A DNA stretch of 33,065 nucleotides from an uncultured Collinsella sp. (GCA_900762325.1 CAAFGG010000054.1:1-33065); one strand, 5' to 3'; counted from the stretch's first letter, positions 23,143 through 31,090 are shown. The notes: generated by a model not told the origin, from the letters alone. Made by a program: numbers and translations.

Positions 23143-23886
23143 CTAGATGTCAAAAACGTAGCGAGACCCAACGATCCGCTGACGACCGATGATAAACGGC
23201 CGCCGCTGCTCATCAAAGAAGAAGGCTTCCATATAAAACAAGGGTTCGCCAACGGGAACCGCCAGCAACCGAGCGACCTCGGGCGATGTGCACGCGATCT
23301 CGAGCGTGCACGGGTCGGTAAACGCAGGCGTCCGCCCCGTCCGGTTGCGCACGAACTCAAAAATGGATTGGTTAGATAGAGGCGCCGTTGATAGATAGGC
23401 GTTGTCCTCGTAAACGTATATGTTGTTCTCAAGCATGACAGGGACGCCATCGGCAGTACGCACGCGCTCAACGCAAATCAAGTCAGTTCCAACGGGAACA
23501 CCAAAGAACTGTGCTTCGGTGGAATCCGCCGGCAGTATCTTTCTCGAAATGACACACGCCCCCGGTTCCATTCCGTTAGCGCGGCATGCGTCCGAAAAAC
23601 TCTGGACGTCATCCTTCTGGCGAATCTTGCGCTTGAGCTTGGGGGCATTGACAAACGTGCCTTTCCCCTGTCGCTTCGTTAGATAGCCCTGTTGGACGAG
23701 CTCCTCAATAGCGCGTCGCACGGTAACGCGGCCAACTTTATAGCTCTCAGCCAATTCGAATTCGTTGGGTATCCGCGCACCTGCCTTGTAGGCACCGGAG
23801 TTGATTTCGTTTTTAATGATATCAATGACCTGTTGGTACAGCGGTATCGCTGCTTTACCGTCAGTTAGCCCTTCAGTCGGTGGCAT
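23143..23886 (-). CDS. GntR-family regulator with UTRA domain (FrlR-like)
   Basis: The 247-residue, HutC-subfamily regulator has an N-terminal winged helix (PLYQQVIDIIKNEINSGAYKAGARIPNEFELAESYKVGRVTVRRAIEELVQQGYL as the known core, then KRQGKGTFV) and a C-terminal UTRA effector domain (residues about 90-245; ICVERVRTADGVPVMLENNIYV, MEAFFFDEQRRPFIIGRQRI). UTRA domains bind phosphorylated sugars or related small molecules. It lies next to the operon with its own terminator and points the same way, so it is very likely the local repressor, released by a sugar-amine phosphate. The ATG at 23886 has GGGAGAGGG upstream. The FrlR assignment rests on the neighbourhood, not on a specific motif. Confidence 0.85.
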   Translation of the reverse strand: MPPTEGLTDGKAAIPLYQQVIDIIKNEINSGAYKAGARIPNEFELAESYKVGRVTVRRAIEELVQQGYLTKRQGKGTFVNAPKLKRKIRQKDDVQSFSDACRANGMEPGACVISRKILPADSTEAQFFGVPVGTDLICVERVRTADGVPVMLENNIYVYEDNAYLSTAPLSNQSIFEFVRNRTGRTPAFTDPCTLEIACTSPEVARLLAVPVGEPLFYMEAFFFDEQRRPFIIGRQRIVGSRYVFDI

Positions 23887-23916
23887 ATACCCTCTCCCAG
23901 CGCAATTACGTCTAAA

Positions 23917-23951
23917 ACGGGCTTAAGGGCATTCAACAAGTCCTTAAGCCC
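23917..23951 (-). terminator. Intrinsic terminator or leader hairpin upstream of gntR
   Basis: An 11-bp perfect inverted repeat (CGGGCTTAAGG with CCTTAAGCCCG, 13-base loop) is followed on the minus strand by TTTTA. It ends only about 27 bases before the gntR start. It may end the HAD gene transcript, or act as an attenuator if the gntR promoter lies upstream of it. Confidence 0.65.
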
Positions 23952-24036
23952 GCATTAGCTTAAAGTATGCTAGGTGTCGCACCAAAATGTCGGGTATTTA
24001 CTCATCGGACCCGAAAAACGCGCAACTAACGCGCTC

Positions 24037-24696
24037 TTACGCGAGTTCCAGCAGGTCCGGCAGCTGATCGATAATCTTATCCGCGGAGTCCTGACTAAAG
24101 CCAAAGCGCTCCTCGCGCTTGGCGATGACTGTCAGACCGGCGCGCTTGCCGGCAGTGATGCCAGGCACCGAATCCTCAACGCAGCAGCAGCGATTCGCGG
24201 GCAGCCCCAGCAGGTCCAGCGCATGCAGGTAGATGTCGGGCTCGGGCTTACTCTCCTTAAACTGCTCGCCGCTCACCACATACTCAAAGGCATCCGACAG
24301 CCCGCACGCGTTGAGCACTTCCCCGATGCTATCCATGGGAGACGAGCTGGCAAGCGCCACGCGAACGCCACGGCGCGGCAGCTCTCGAATCGTATCCACG
24401 GCGCCTGGGTTAATCAAAGCCTGATAGTCGCGCGGACGCTTATGCGCCCACTCGTCCCAACGGGCCAACGCTTCCTCGCCAGTGAAATGCCCCTTACCGG
24501 CGCGCTCAAACCAATCGACCAGCATATGCAGGAAGAACTGATGCGAGGTACCGACTTGCCCATTCAACTCCTCTTGAGTCAGGTTAAGCCCAAGCTCCTT
24601 GGCAAACGCGGCAGTCTCGCCCAGGTAGTAATACTCGGTATCGACAATGACACCGTCCATGTCAAAGATAACGGCGTCGAACGGAAATGCGGACAC
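24037..24696 (-). CDS. HAD hydrolase, beta-phosphoglucomutase-like
   Basis: The 220-residue HAD protein has all four motifs: FDMDGVIVDTE (nucleophile Asp and acid/base Asp), LASSSP (motif II), KPEPDIYLHA (motif III Lys) and CVEDSVPGI (motif IV). The cap insertion after motif I (YYYLGETAAFAKELGL) gives subclass I and resembles beta-phosphoglucomutases and 2-deoxyglucose-6-phosphatases. The start is GTG 24696, which has AGGGAGG five bases upstream; the frame is open to 24744, but that would read through a terminator hairpin. It lies between gntR and a Cof-type phosphatase. A role in handling a sugar phosphate of the nearby operon is possible but unproven. Confidence 0.8.
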   Translation of the reverse strand: MSAFPFDAVIFDMDGVIVDTEYYYLGETAAFAKELGLNLTQEELNGQVGTSHQFFLHMLVDWFERAGKGHFTGEEALARWDEWAHKRPRDYQALINPGAVDTIRELPRRGVRVALASSSPMDSIGEVLNACGLSDAFEYVVSGEQFKESKPEPDIYLHALDLLGLPANRCCCVEDSVPGITAGKRAGLTVIAKREERFGFSQDSADKIIDQLPDLLELA

Positions 24697-24710
24697 GGCA
24701 CCCTCCCTAA

Positions 24711-24737
24711 CAAAAGGGCGCCCGCAAGCAGGCGCCC
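24711..24737 (-). terminator. Intrinsic terminator of the Cof-type gene
   Basis: A 7-bp stem (GGGCGCC with GGCGCCC), 8-base loop, then TTTTG on the minus strand. It ends directly before the ribosome site of the HAD gene at 24696, so read-through would feed that gene. Confidence 0.7.
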
Positions 24738-24760
24738 AAACCATGCATTAATCGGCGATT

Positions 24761-25603
24761 CTAACCCAGCAGCTTATCCAGCGCCACTGCAATACCGTCT
24801 TCGTTGTTATTGGCGGTTACCATCTGGGCAACTGCCTTAACCTCATCGACGGCGTTGCCCATGGCAACACCGGTGCCGGCCCACTCAATCATGGACTTGT
24901 CGTTCTGGCCGTCGCCAAACGAGACGACCTCGCTGGCATCGATACCGAGCTTGGGCAGGGCACCCTCGAGCGCACGGGCTTTGTCGATACCGGGCGCCGT
25001 GTACTCAAAGTACCAGTCGGCCGTAAACATGCCCGAAAGCGTCTGGGTAAAGGGCGCATACATCTCCTCGTAATGCGCCTGCAGGTAGGTCGGATCACCC
25101 GCCGTCAGCAGCTTGTCCACGGGATAAGTGTCCACGACCTCATGCAAGCTCTCGACCTCGCGAATCTTAAGATCGCACGCATCGCGCTCATACTTGACGA
25201 TATTCTTCTGCAAGCCGTCAGGCAGCGTGATCATGCAATGGTACGAGTCCTCGACGTGCAAATCGCGACCGAGCGAAATCATAGGGATCACGTCGAAATT
25301 GCGCAGATGATCAATCAGACGGTGCAGCTCGTCAGCCGGCATGGCCTGGTCAAAAAGGACCTCATCGGTCTGAGCGTCGACCACATGCGCGCCATTAAAG
25401 GCAACTAGCAGACCGTCATGGTTTTGAAGGTCGAGCTCCTGCGCCAAGGCGTGCAACCCCCATGCGGGACGGCCCGAAGCCAAGATGAGCTTAATGCCCG
25501 ACTCCTGCGTCGCGAGCAGCTTCTCGCGCGTACGCGGGCTGATGACCTTTTGGTCGTTGGTGAGCGTACCGTCGATATCCATTGCGATGGCTTTGATTGC
25601 CAT
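24761..25603 (-). CDS. Cof-type HAD phosphatase
   Basis: The 280-residue protein has subclass IIB HAD features: AIAMDIDGTLTND (motif I), LILASGRPAWG (motif II), a cap of about 100 residues after motif II, and SFGDGQNDKSMIEWAGTGVAMGNA (motifs III and IV), typical of Cof/YidA phosphatases that act on sugar phosphates and other small phosphoesters in the cytoplasm. The ATG at 25603 has GGGAGG upstream; the frame is open about 56 codons further but that part does not look coding. It seems to be transcribed alone: a strong hairpin lies upstream at 25777 and a terminator downstream. The 170-base gap upstream shows no clear promoter to me. Confidence 0.85.
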   Translation of the reverse strand: MAIKAIAMDIDGTLTNDQKVISPRTREKLLATQESGIKLILASGRPAWGLHALAQELDLQNHDGLLVAFNGAHVVDAQTDEVLFDQAMPADELHRLIDHLRNFDVIPMISLGRDLHVEDSYHCMITLPDGLQKNIVKYERDACDLKIREVESLHEVVDTYPVDKLLTAGDPTYLQAHYEEMYAPFTQTLSGMFTADWYFEYTAPGIDKARALEGALPKLGIDASEVVSFGDGQNDKSMIEWAGTGVAMGNAVDEVKAVAQMVTANNNEDGIAVALDKLLG

Positions 25604-25776
25604 ATATGCCTCCCTGTCATTGAACAACCTTGTCTGAGCCATCATACAGAACACCCACGGCGGCGCTGTTTGCAACGGGAAAAATGTCATATTGTCCCAA
25701 ACATGAACGGCGCGCCTTCGACGATTGCGATGCCCGTCGAGGCGCCTCCCGATACATTCCATCCTATCCAAATAGC

Positions 25777-25810
25777 AAGGGGCCCGTATCCCAACGGATA
25801 CGGGCCCCTT
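25777..25810. terminator. Strong hairpin after pgi
   Basis: A perfect 15-bp stem with a 4-base loop: the left arm is 25777-25791 (AAGGGGCCCGTATCC), the right arm 25796-25810. It lies 30 bases after the pgi stop. The T-run on the minus strand is short (TTGCTATTT); the plus-strand side has CCCCTTTC. Confidence 0.75.
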
Positions 25811-25839
25811 TCAGCCATAAGCCAACTCAGCCGTAAAGA

Positions 25840-27534
25840 CTACTTGCGATGAGCGCGATAGAACTCGATGAGCGCCTGGGTCGAAGCGTCCTGCTCGGCC
25901 TTGGCAGCGTCGTCGTGGAAGGCAGGGGTGATCTGCTTGGCAAGCTGCTTGCCAAGCTCGACGCCCCACTGGTCGTAGGAGTCGATACCCCAGACCGTAC
26001 CCTCGACAAACACGATGTGCTCGTACAGGGCGATGAGCTCGCCGAGTGCGAACGGGCTCAGCGTGTCACCGAAGATGGAGGTCGTCGGACGGTTGCCCTC
26101 AAAGCAGCGGGCCGGGACGATCTGCTCGGGCGTGCCCTCGGCGCGCACCTCGTCGGCCGTCTTGCCAAAGGCGAGTGCCTTGGTCTGAGCCAGGAAGTTG
26201 CCCAGGAACAGCTCGTGCACATCCTGGCCGTTGTCGGTCGCGGGGTTGGCGGTGTTGGCAAAGGCGATGAAGTCGGCCGGAACCACCACGGTGCCCTGGT
26301 GCAGCAGCTGGTAGAAGGCGTGCTGGCCATTGGTGCCGGGCTCGCCCCAGAAGATCTCACCGGTATCGGAGGTCACGGCGCTGCCGTCCCAGCGGACGTG
26401 CTTGCCGTTGGACTCCATGGTGAGCTGCTGCAGGTAGGCCGGGAAGCGGTGCAGGTACTGGCTGTACGGCAGCACGGCGTGGCTCTTGGAACCGAAGAAG
26501 TTGACGTACCAGACGTTGAGCAGACCCATCAGCGCGACAGCGTTGTTCTCGAGCGGCGTGTTGCAGAAGTACTCGTCGATGGCATGGAAGCCCTCGAGGA
26601 ACTGCTGGAAGCGCTCGGGGCCGAGCACGACGATCAGCGACAGACCCACGGCGGAGTCAACGGAGTAGCGGCCGCCGACCCAGTTCCAGAAACCGAAGGC
26701 GTTGGCCGGGTCGATACCGAAGGCCTCGACCTTGTCGAGCGCAGTGGAGACGGCGACGAAGTGCTTGGTCACGGCCTCGGCGTTCTGCTCATCGGAGCCG
26801 TCGATGGCGCCCTGAGCCTTGAGCTGCTCGAGCATCCAGGTCTTGACCTCGCGGGCGTTGGTGAGGGTCTCAAGCGTGGTGAAGGTCTTGGAGACGATGA
26901 TCACGAGCGTGGTCTCGGGGTCCAGACCCTTGAGCTTCTCGGCCTGATCGTTGGGGTCGATGTTGGAGATGTAACGGCAGTCGATACCGGCGTCGGCATA
27001 GGGGCGAAGAGCCTCGTAGGCCATGACCGGGCCCAGGTCGGAGCCACCAATGCCGATGGACACCAGGTGCTCGATCTTCTTGCCGGTAACGCCCTTCCAC
27101 TCACCGGAGCGCACGCGCTCGGCAAAAGCATACATGCGGTCGAGGACCTCGTGCACGTCGGCGACAACATCCTGGCCGTCAACGATGAGCTGGCCCTTCT
27201 CGCTCGCCGGGCGGCGCAGCGCGGTATGCAGCACGGCGCGGTCCTCGGTGGTGTTGATGTGCTCGCCGGAGAACATGGCTTCGCGGCGCTCCTCGAGCTT
27301 AACCTCGCGGGCCAAATCGCACAGCAGCTTGACGGTCTCGTCGGTCACCAGGTTCTTGGATAGGTCAAAATGCAGGTCACCGGCGTCAAAGCTCAGCTTG
27401 TTCACGCGCTCAGGATCGGCGGCGAACCAGGCCTTAAGATCGATGCCCTCGGCCTCGAGCTTCTCCTGATGGGCCTCGAGCGCCTTCCAAGCGGCGGTCG
27501 ACGTAGCGTCGATAGGTGCGGCAACAGTTGCCAT
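25840..27534 (-). CDS. pgi: Glucose-6-phosphate isomerase
   Basis: The 564-residue protein is of the classical Pgi family, which interconverts glucose 6-phosphate and fructose 6-phosphate. Visible signatures are SIGIGGSDLGPVMAYEAL, VIIVSKTFTTLETLTNA, FGFWNWVGGRYSVDSAVGLSL (with the typical GGRYS), LLNVWYVNFFG, YSQYLHRFPAYLQQL, TMESNGKHV, WGEPGTNGQHAFYQLLHQG and SYDQWGVELGKQLAKQI. Catalytic Glu, His and Lys positions are therefore intact. Length fits E. coli Pgi (549). The ATG at 27534 follows GAGGAGG; an in-frame GTG at 27561 lies within a leader hairpin and is not used. Being downstream of a deglycase that yields glucose 6-phosphate makes metabolic sense, though it is a housekeeping gene with its own transcript. 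Confidence 0.96.
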   Translation of the reverse strand: MATVAAPIDATSTAAWKALEAHQEKLEAEGIDLKAWFAADPERVNKLSFDAGDLHFDLSKNLVTDETVKLLCDLAREVKLEERREAMFSGEHINTTEDRAVLHTALRRPASEKGQLIVDGQDVVADVHEVLDRMYAFAERVRSGEWKGVTGKKIEHLVSIGIGGSDLGPVMAYEALRPYADAGIDCRYISNIDPNDQAEKLKGLDPETTLVIIVSKTFTTLETLTNAREVKTWMLEQLKAQGAIDGSDEQNAEAVTKHFVAVSTALDKVEAFGIDPANAFGFWNWVGGRYSVDSAVGLSLIVVLGPERFQQFLEGFHAIDEYFCNTPLENNAVALMGLLNVWYVNFFGSKSHAVLPYSQYLHRFPAYLQQLTMESNGKHVRWDGSAVTSDTGEIFWGEPGTNGQHAFYQLLHQGTVVVPADFIAFANTANPATDNGQDVHELFLGNFLAQTKALAFGKTADEVRAEGTPEQIVPARCFEGNRPTTSIFGDTLSPFALGELIALYEHIVFVEGTVWGIDSYDQWGVELGKQLAKQITPAFHDDAAKAEQDASTQALIEFYRAHRK

Positions 27535-27552
27535 AAAGTCCTCCTCAGCATA

Positions 27553-27576
27553 CGGGCGCACTCCTCCATGCGCCCG
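27553..27576 (-). other. Leader hairpin of pgi
   Basis: CGGGCGCA (27553-27560) pairs perfectly with TGCGCCCG (27569-27576). In the mRNA the 8-base loop reads TGGAGGAG, a Shine-Dalgarno-like sequence, located 19 bases before the pgi start and just upstream of the real GAGGAGG. Confidence 0.5.
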
Positions 27577-27657
27577 GATAATCAGATGCCCCTATTCTAA
27601 CGCAGGTCAAGACCGTAATCAGCGAGCGTTGCCAATCTGCCCCCAGACGGCGACCGA

Positions 27658-27682
27658 CCAAAAAGGGACAGGTTTATTTTGG
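27658..27682 (+). repeat. 25-bp repeat, copy A (inverted partner at 29062)
   Basis: The core begins CCAAAAAGGG and ends TTTATTTTGG. It is the exact reverse complement of 29062-29086. Its ends CCAAAA and TTTTGG are themselves inverted. CCGA precedes and CAGGT follows. Confidence 0.85.
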
Positions 27683-27708
27683 CAGGTCAAACGCTTTACC
27701 TATCAAAA

Positions 27709-28233
27709 CTATGCGGCGGCGCACACACTGCCGAGCAACTCGCGCAAGGGAGAGCCGATGCCATCCAGGAGCTCAGGCGCGATAATGGCAAAGACGGGCA
27801 CTTCGCCTCTACCCACGGCCGCAGGCACCTTTCCCTCCGAGACAATGCAGCCATGGGGAACAAAACCGTCCTCGCCAGAATCGAGCACCGCCATACGACG
27901 GGCAACCTCGCGCGCAAATCCAGCCGTGTCGGCATCCCCAATCGCAAGCACAAAGTCGACGCCCTCGTCGATGGCCAAGGCAACAGCCTCATCGACCAGT
28001 TCGTCTCCCCCCTCGCCCTCAACCGAGCCACAACGGAACAACGCGCGCTCCAGCAATGCCCGGTCAAGCGACCCAAGCGCCGCCGCAACGAGCTCGTCGC
28101 GCGTATGCTTGTCGCCGCCCAGCACTACCAGCGCCTTGGTGCCGCCGTAGTGGGCGACCAGGCGCCCACACCAACGTGCCACGTCGCCATCCGCGACAAG
28201 GCGCGTTGGCATACCAAACCCATAGTTGACCAT
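27709..28233 (-). CDS. Short Fe-alcohol-dehydrogenase-like protein
   Basis: The 174-residue protein matches the N-terminal Rossmann-like half of iron-containing alcohol/butanol dehydrogenases by layout: VNYGFGMPTRLV at the start, KALVVLGGDKHTRDELV, then VDFVLAIGDADTAGFAREVA where normal enzymes have the NAD-binding VLAVGGGSVIDTAKAIA. The GGGS turn is lost, and the C-terminal helical domain with the iron-binding His residues is absent. It ends naturally at 27709, so it is either a decayed remnant that keeps an open frame or a reduced protein with a new role. Start ATG 28233; GTG 28242 is possible. A 25-bp repeat lies 27 bases after its stop. Family link by eye, moderate. Confidence 0.5.
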   Translation of the reverse strand: MVNYGFGMPTRLVADGDVARWCGRLVAHYGGTKALVVLGGDKHTRDELVAAALGSLDRALLERALFRCGSVEGEGGDELVDEAVALAIDEGVDFVLAIGDADTAGFAREVARRMAVLDSGEDGFVPHGCIVSEGKVPAAVGRGEVPVFAIIAPELLDGIGSPLRELLGSVCAAA

Positions 28234-28371
28234 CTTCGCCACAACCCTTCCATGCTTTTGGGGTGAAACAGATCGTTAGGCCCATGCTACGAAGCGAGGT
28301 TTTCCGAGCTGTTTCGCGCTCTTTAGGGCTGCGTTAAAACCCGGTTCAATCAAAACGGGACGCACAGATGG

Positions 28372-28995
28372 CTATGCCACGATAAACGGAGGCACCAGGC
28401 GCACAAATAAGATGAGCCAAGCGAGCGCCAGGCAAAATCCACCCAGCACATCAGAAGCGTAGTGCACCCCCAGATAAATGCGACTGACACCAACGGCGAC
28501 AATGACGCACGCAAGCGCCATCACGGCAAACACGTTAGACGAAAAGCCGCCGGCTCCTCCCTGCACGAGCCATATGCCATATCCGTAAAACGCCATGGCA
28601 GCCATCGAATGGCCCGAGGGAAAACTGAATCCCGGAGCCTCCACCAGCCGAAATCCTTGGGGGCGATCACGGCGCACCAACACCTTAAGGAGCTGATCGA
28701 TGGCACTGATGACGCCGACATTGGCAGCGGCGCAAATAACCTGAATCCGACAGGGCGCCCATATAAACGTGGCGACCAGCACGCCAACGACAAACGGCAG
28801 CGATGCCATGTTCGAAACGGCTTTCATCGCATACGTCAACGCCGGCGAACGAAGCTTCTCAACGAAAAGCGCGTAGCCCAACCTGTCGATTCTCATGGCC
28901 TGTCGCTTAAGCACCTTAACCAGCAGGCAAGCAAAGACTGCAAGACACAGCACGGCCAGCACCAAAAGCGCAAGATCCCCCATATCGATGGTCAT
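28372..28995 (-). CDS. PAP2-family membrane phosphatase
   Basis: The 207-residue integral membrane protein has about five to six helices and the complete PAP2 signature: KVLVRRDRP (K, six residues, RP), FPSGHSMAAMAFYGYG (PSGH) and SRIYLGVHYASD (SR, five residues, H, three residues, D). The Arg, both His and Asp needed for catalysis are present. Members dephosphorylate undecaprenyl pyrophosphate or phosphatidic-acid-type lipids at the outer face. This gene could be a BcrC/PgpB-like enzyme. It is flanked by the Fe-ADH-like gene (130 bases downstream) and by a divergent SOS-type promoter region with a 25-bp repeat upstream. No partner gene suggests a more precise substrate. Confidence 0.88.
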   Translation of the reverse strand: MTIDMGDLALLVLAVLCLAVFACLLVKVLKRQAMRIDRLGYALFVEKLRSPALTYAMKAVSNMASLPFVVGVLVATFIWAPCRIQVICAAANVGVISAIDQLLKVLVRRDRPQGFRLVEAPGFSFPSGHSMAAMAFYGYGIWLVQGGAGGFSSNVFAVMALACVIVAVGVSRIYLGVHYASDVLGGFCLALAWLILFVRLVPPFIVA

Positions 28996-29061
28996 CCGTA
29001 TCCCTTCAGCGTACTCAACACATCAAGGCTACCGACCCACCGTAAGCACTCGGTAAACCGA

Positions 29062-29086
29062 CCAAAATAAACCTGTCCCTTTTTGG
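29062..29086 (-). repeat. 25-bp repeat, copy B (inverted partner at 27658)
   Basis: Reverse complement of copy A: it begins CCAAAATAAA and ends CCTTTTTGG. The flanks keep the same orientation as copy A (CCGA before, CAGGT after), so only the core is inverted relative to its context. It ends 6 bases before the -35 of the polymerase operon. Confidence 0.85.
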
Positions 29087-29092
29087 CAGGTT

Positions 29093-29135
29093 TTGACGGT
29101 GTCCGGTCGAGCAGGTATTATCGAACAAGCATTCG
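29093..29135 (+). promoter_or_regulatory. SOS-type promoter with LexA box
   Basis: -35 TTGACG (29093-29098) and -10 TATTAT (29116-29121) have a 17-base spacer. CGAACAAGCATTCG (29122-29135) directly follows, matching the Gram-positive/actinobacterial LexA consensus CGAAC-N4-GTTCG with one mismatch and covering the transcription start. Confidence 0.75.
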
Positions 29136-29166
29136 ATGGGAACATGTGTTTGATGAGGAGGGCCCG

Positions 29167-30672
29167 GTGGAGCACGGTCGGCGTACGTACATCTGTATCG
29201 ACCTTAAGACGTTTTACGCCAGCGTCGAGTGTGTCGACCGTGGGCTCGATCCGCTTACCACCAACTTGGTCGTGGCCGACGAGTCTCGCGGCCGCACGAC
29301 GATCTGCTTGGCCATCACACAGGCGATGAAGGACCTCGGTATCCATAACCGCTGCCGCTTGTTCGAAATTCCCAACGGCATCGACTACATCAAAGCCGTA
29401 CCGCGCATGCAGCACTATATGGAGGTATCGGCGCAGATCTACGGTATCTACCTGGAGTACGTAAGCCCGCAAGACGTCCACGTCTACTCAATCGACGAGT
29501 GCTTTATCGACGTCACGCCCTATTTGGACCTCTATCACACCGATGACGAAGGCTTTGCCTGCATGCTGCGCGACGAAGTTTTGCGCCGCACCGGCATCAC
29601 CGCGACGGTCGGTATCGGACCCAACCTATTCCAAGCAAAAGTGGCGCTCGACATCACCGCCAAACACGTGCCCAGCCGTATCGGGATACTTGACGACGAG
29701 ACCTTTCGCAAGGAGATCTGGCCGCATCGCCCCATCACCGACATCTGGGGGATTGGCCCCGGCGTGGCGGCGCGGCTCGAAAAGTACGGTGTCTACGACC
29801 TGATGGGGGTCGCCGCACTCGACGAAAACCTGCTCTACGACGAGCTCGGCGTCAATGCCGAGTATCTCATCGACCACGCCTTCGGTCGCGAACCGACAAC
29901 CATCGCCGATATCCAAGCCTATCGCCCGCAAGCGACCTCAACCACCACGGGACAGGTGCTCTCGAAGGGATATGCCTACGAGCAGGCCTACACCGTCTTG
30001 CGCGAGATGGTCGATGCCGCCGTGCTGGACCTGATCGACAAGCACGTGGTGTGCGACAGCATCTCGCTCTTTGTAGGCTATGCGAGCGAGCGCGCTGATA
30101 TACGCCGACTCGACGCCAGCGGCACGGCGCAGTACATAGACGGCTGCGGACACCTGCGCTCGAGCACCTCGGGCATCGAACCCGCAGCGACCGACGGCCC
30201 CGAGCTCGCACCCCGCGCGCCCAAACCCGTCCAGCGCGATGACGAACGCCGACGTTTGGTACGAGAGACGCAGGCGATTGACGGCATCTTTGTGGGCGAG
30301 CACGGCGGCAAGCCGCGCGGTGGCTATGCCGCGCTCTTTGCACACTCCAATGCCTCGCGCAAGCTGCCCGAGCGCACTAATTCGTTTAAGAAGATCATGG
30401 GGTATTTCGATGACCTGTGGGCGCAAACGGTCGACCCCAAGCGACCGGTCAAGCGCATCAATCTGGGCTTTGGCAACCTCATGCCCGAGGAGTTCGCCAC
30501 CATCGATCTGTTTAGCGACGTCGAGGCCGATGAGCGCGAACGCGACCTGGCGCGCGCCGTCTTGGCCGTTAAAGGCAAATACGGCAAGAACGCCCTGGTC
30601 AAGGGATTGAGCTTTACCGCCGGCGCCACCGCGCGCGAACGCAACGATCAGGTTGGAGGACATCGTGCCTAA
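29167..30672 (+). CDS. Y-family DNA polymerase (UmuC/UvrX-like)
   Basis: This 501-residue translesion polymerase has the catalytic motifs YICIDLKTFYASVE (first Asp) and VYSIDECFIDVTPYL (SIDE acidic pair), then TATVGIGPNLFQAKVALDITAK and the HhH region TDIWGIGPGVAARLEKYGVYDL. The little-finger part (TSTTTGQVLSKGYAYEQAYTVLREM onward) contains an unusual disordered, Pro/Ala-rich insertion near residues 320-390 before a conserved end RVNLGFGNL-like stretch (KRINLGFGNLMPEEF). The start is GTG 29167, with GAGGAGG five bases upstream; the frame is open to 29083, but that part overlaps promoter and LexA box. It is probably induced by DNA damage. It overlaps the YolD-like gene by 8 bases. Confidence 0.9.
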   Translation: MEHGRRTYICIDLKTFYASVECVDRGLDPLTTNLVVADESRGRTTICLAITQAMKDLGIHNRCRLFEIPNGIDYIKAVPRMQHYMEVSAQIYGIYLEYVSPQDVHVYSIDECFIDVTPYLDLYHTDDEGFACMLRDEVLRRTGITATVGIGPNLFQAKVALDITAKHVPSRIGILDDETFRKEIWPHRPITDIWGIGPGVAARLEKYGVYDLMGVAALDENLLYDELGVNAEYLIDHAFGREPTTIADIQAYRPQATSTTTGQVLSKGYAYEQAYTVLREMVDAAVLDLIDKHVVCDSISLFVGYASERADIRRLDASGTAQYIDGCGHLRSSTSGIEPAATDGPELAPRAPKPVQRDDERRRLVRETQAIDGIFVGEHGGKPRGGYAALFAHSNASRKLPERTNSFKKIMGYFDDLWAQTVDPKRPVKRINLGFGNLMPEEFATIDLFSDVEADERERDLARAVLAVKGKYGKNALVKGLSFTAGATARERNDQVGGHRA

Positions 30673-31090
30673 ACCAAAACAGCAGCCCGTGAGACCGCCG
30701 ACCGCCTTCGAGCGTTTGGCGGACCCCGAGGGAAGACGCCGCGCCGCCGACCCCAACCTCACCGCCAACGGCGCCGTGCGCGCCAACCGCGCTGCGCAGT
30801 TTATGCCCTTTGCCGCGTTGACGGGATACTACGAACTCGTACGCAAGCAAGAGATCACCGTTGAGCCCAAGTGCGAATTGACGGAAGAAAAAGCCCTCGA
30901 GCTTTCACACAAGCTCGAGGGTCTCAAACGTGGCGATTTGGTTCGAGTCACCTATTACGATACGTACGGCTATCGCGCCCGCACCGGCATCCTCGATGAG
31001 GTACTCCCCGCTTTCAAGTTGCTCAAGCTCAAAGACATCGCCATCGACTTCGACGATATCCAAGACGTTGAGCTGCGCGGTCGAGCCTAG
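30665..31090 (+). CDS. YolD-like protein
   Basis: This 141-residue protein carries the YolD-like domain: NRAAQFMPFAALTGYYELVRKQEI, then LTEEKALELSHKLEGLKRGDLVRVTYYD and a C-terminal beta-rich part ending IAIDFDDIQDVEL. YolD-like proteins are regularly encoded directly after UvrX/UmuC-like Y-family polymerases and are thought to assist or regulate them in the SOS response. GTG 30665 has GGAGG upstream inside the polymerase gene, and its first codons overlap the polymerase stop, so it is coupled and under the same LexA-type promoter. The first 40 residues (Pro/Arg-rich) are probably disordered. It converges on the minus-strand HMA gene with only 27 bases between stops. Confidence 0.85.
   Translation: MPKPKQQPVRPPTAFERLADPEGRRRAADPNLTANGAVRANRAAQFMPFAALTGYYELVRKQEITVEPKCELTEEKALELSHKLEGLKRGDLVRVTYYDTYGYRARTGILDEVLPAFKLLKLKDIAIDFDDIQDVELRGRA

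Noticed and set aside
25849..27363. 504-codon plus-strand frame opposite pgi
   Set aside because: The minus-strand Pgi is beyond doubt. The opposite frame reflects high third-position G+C and shows no motifs.
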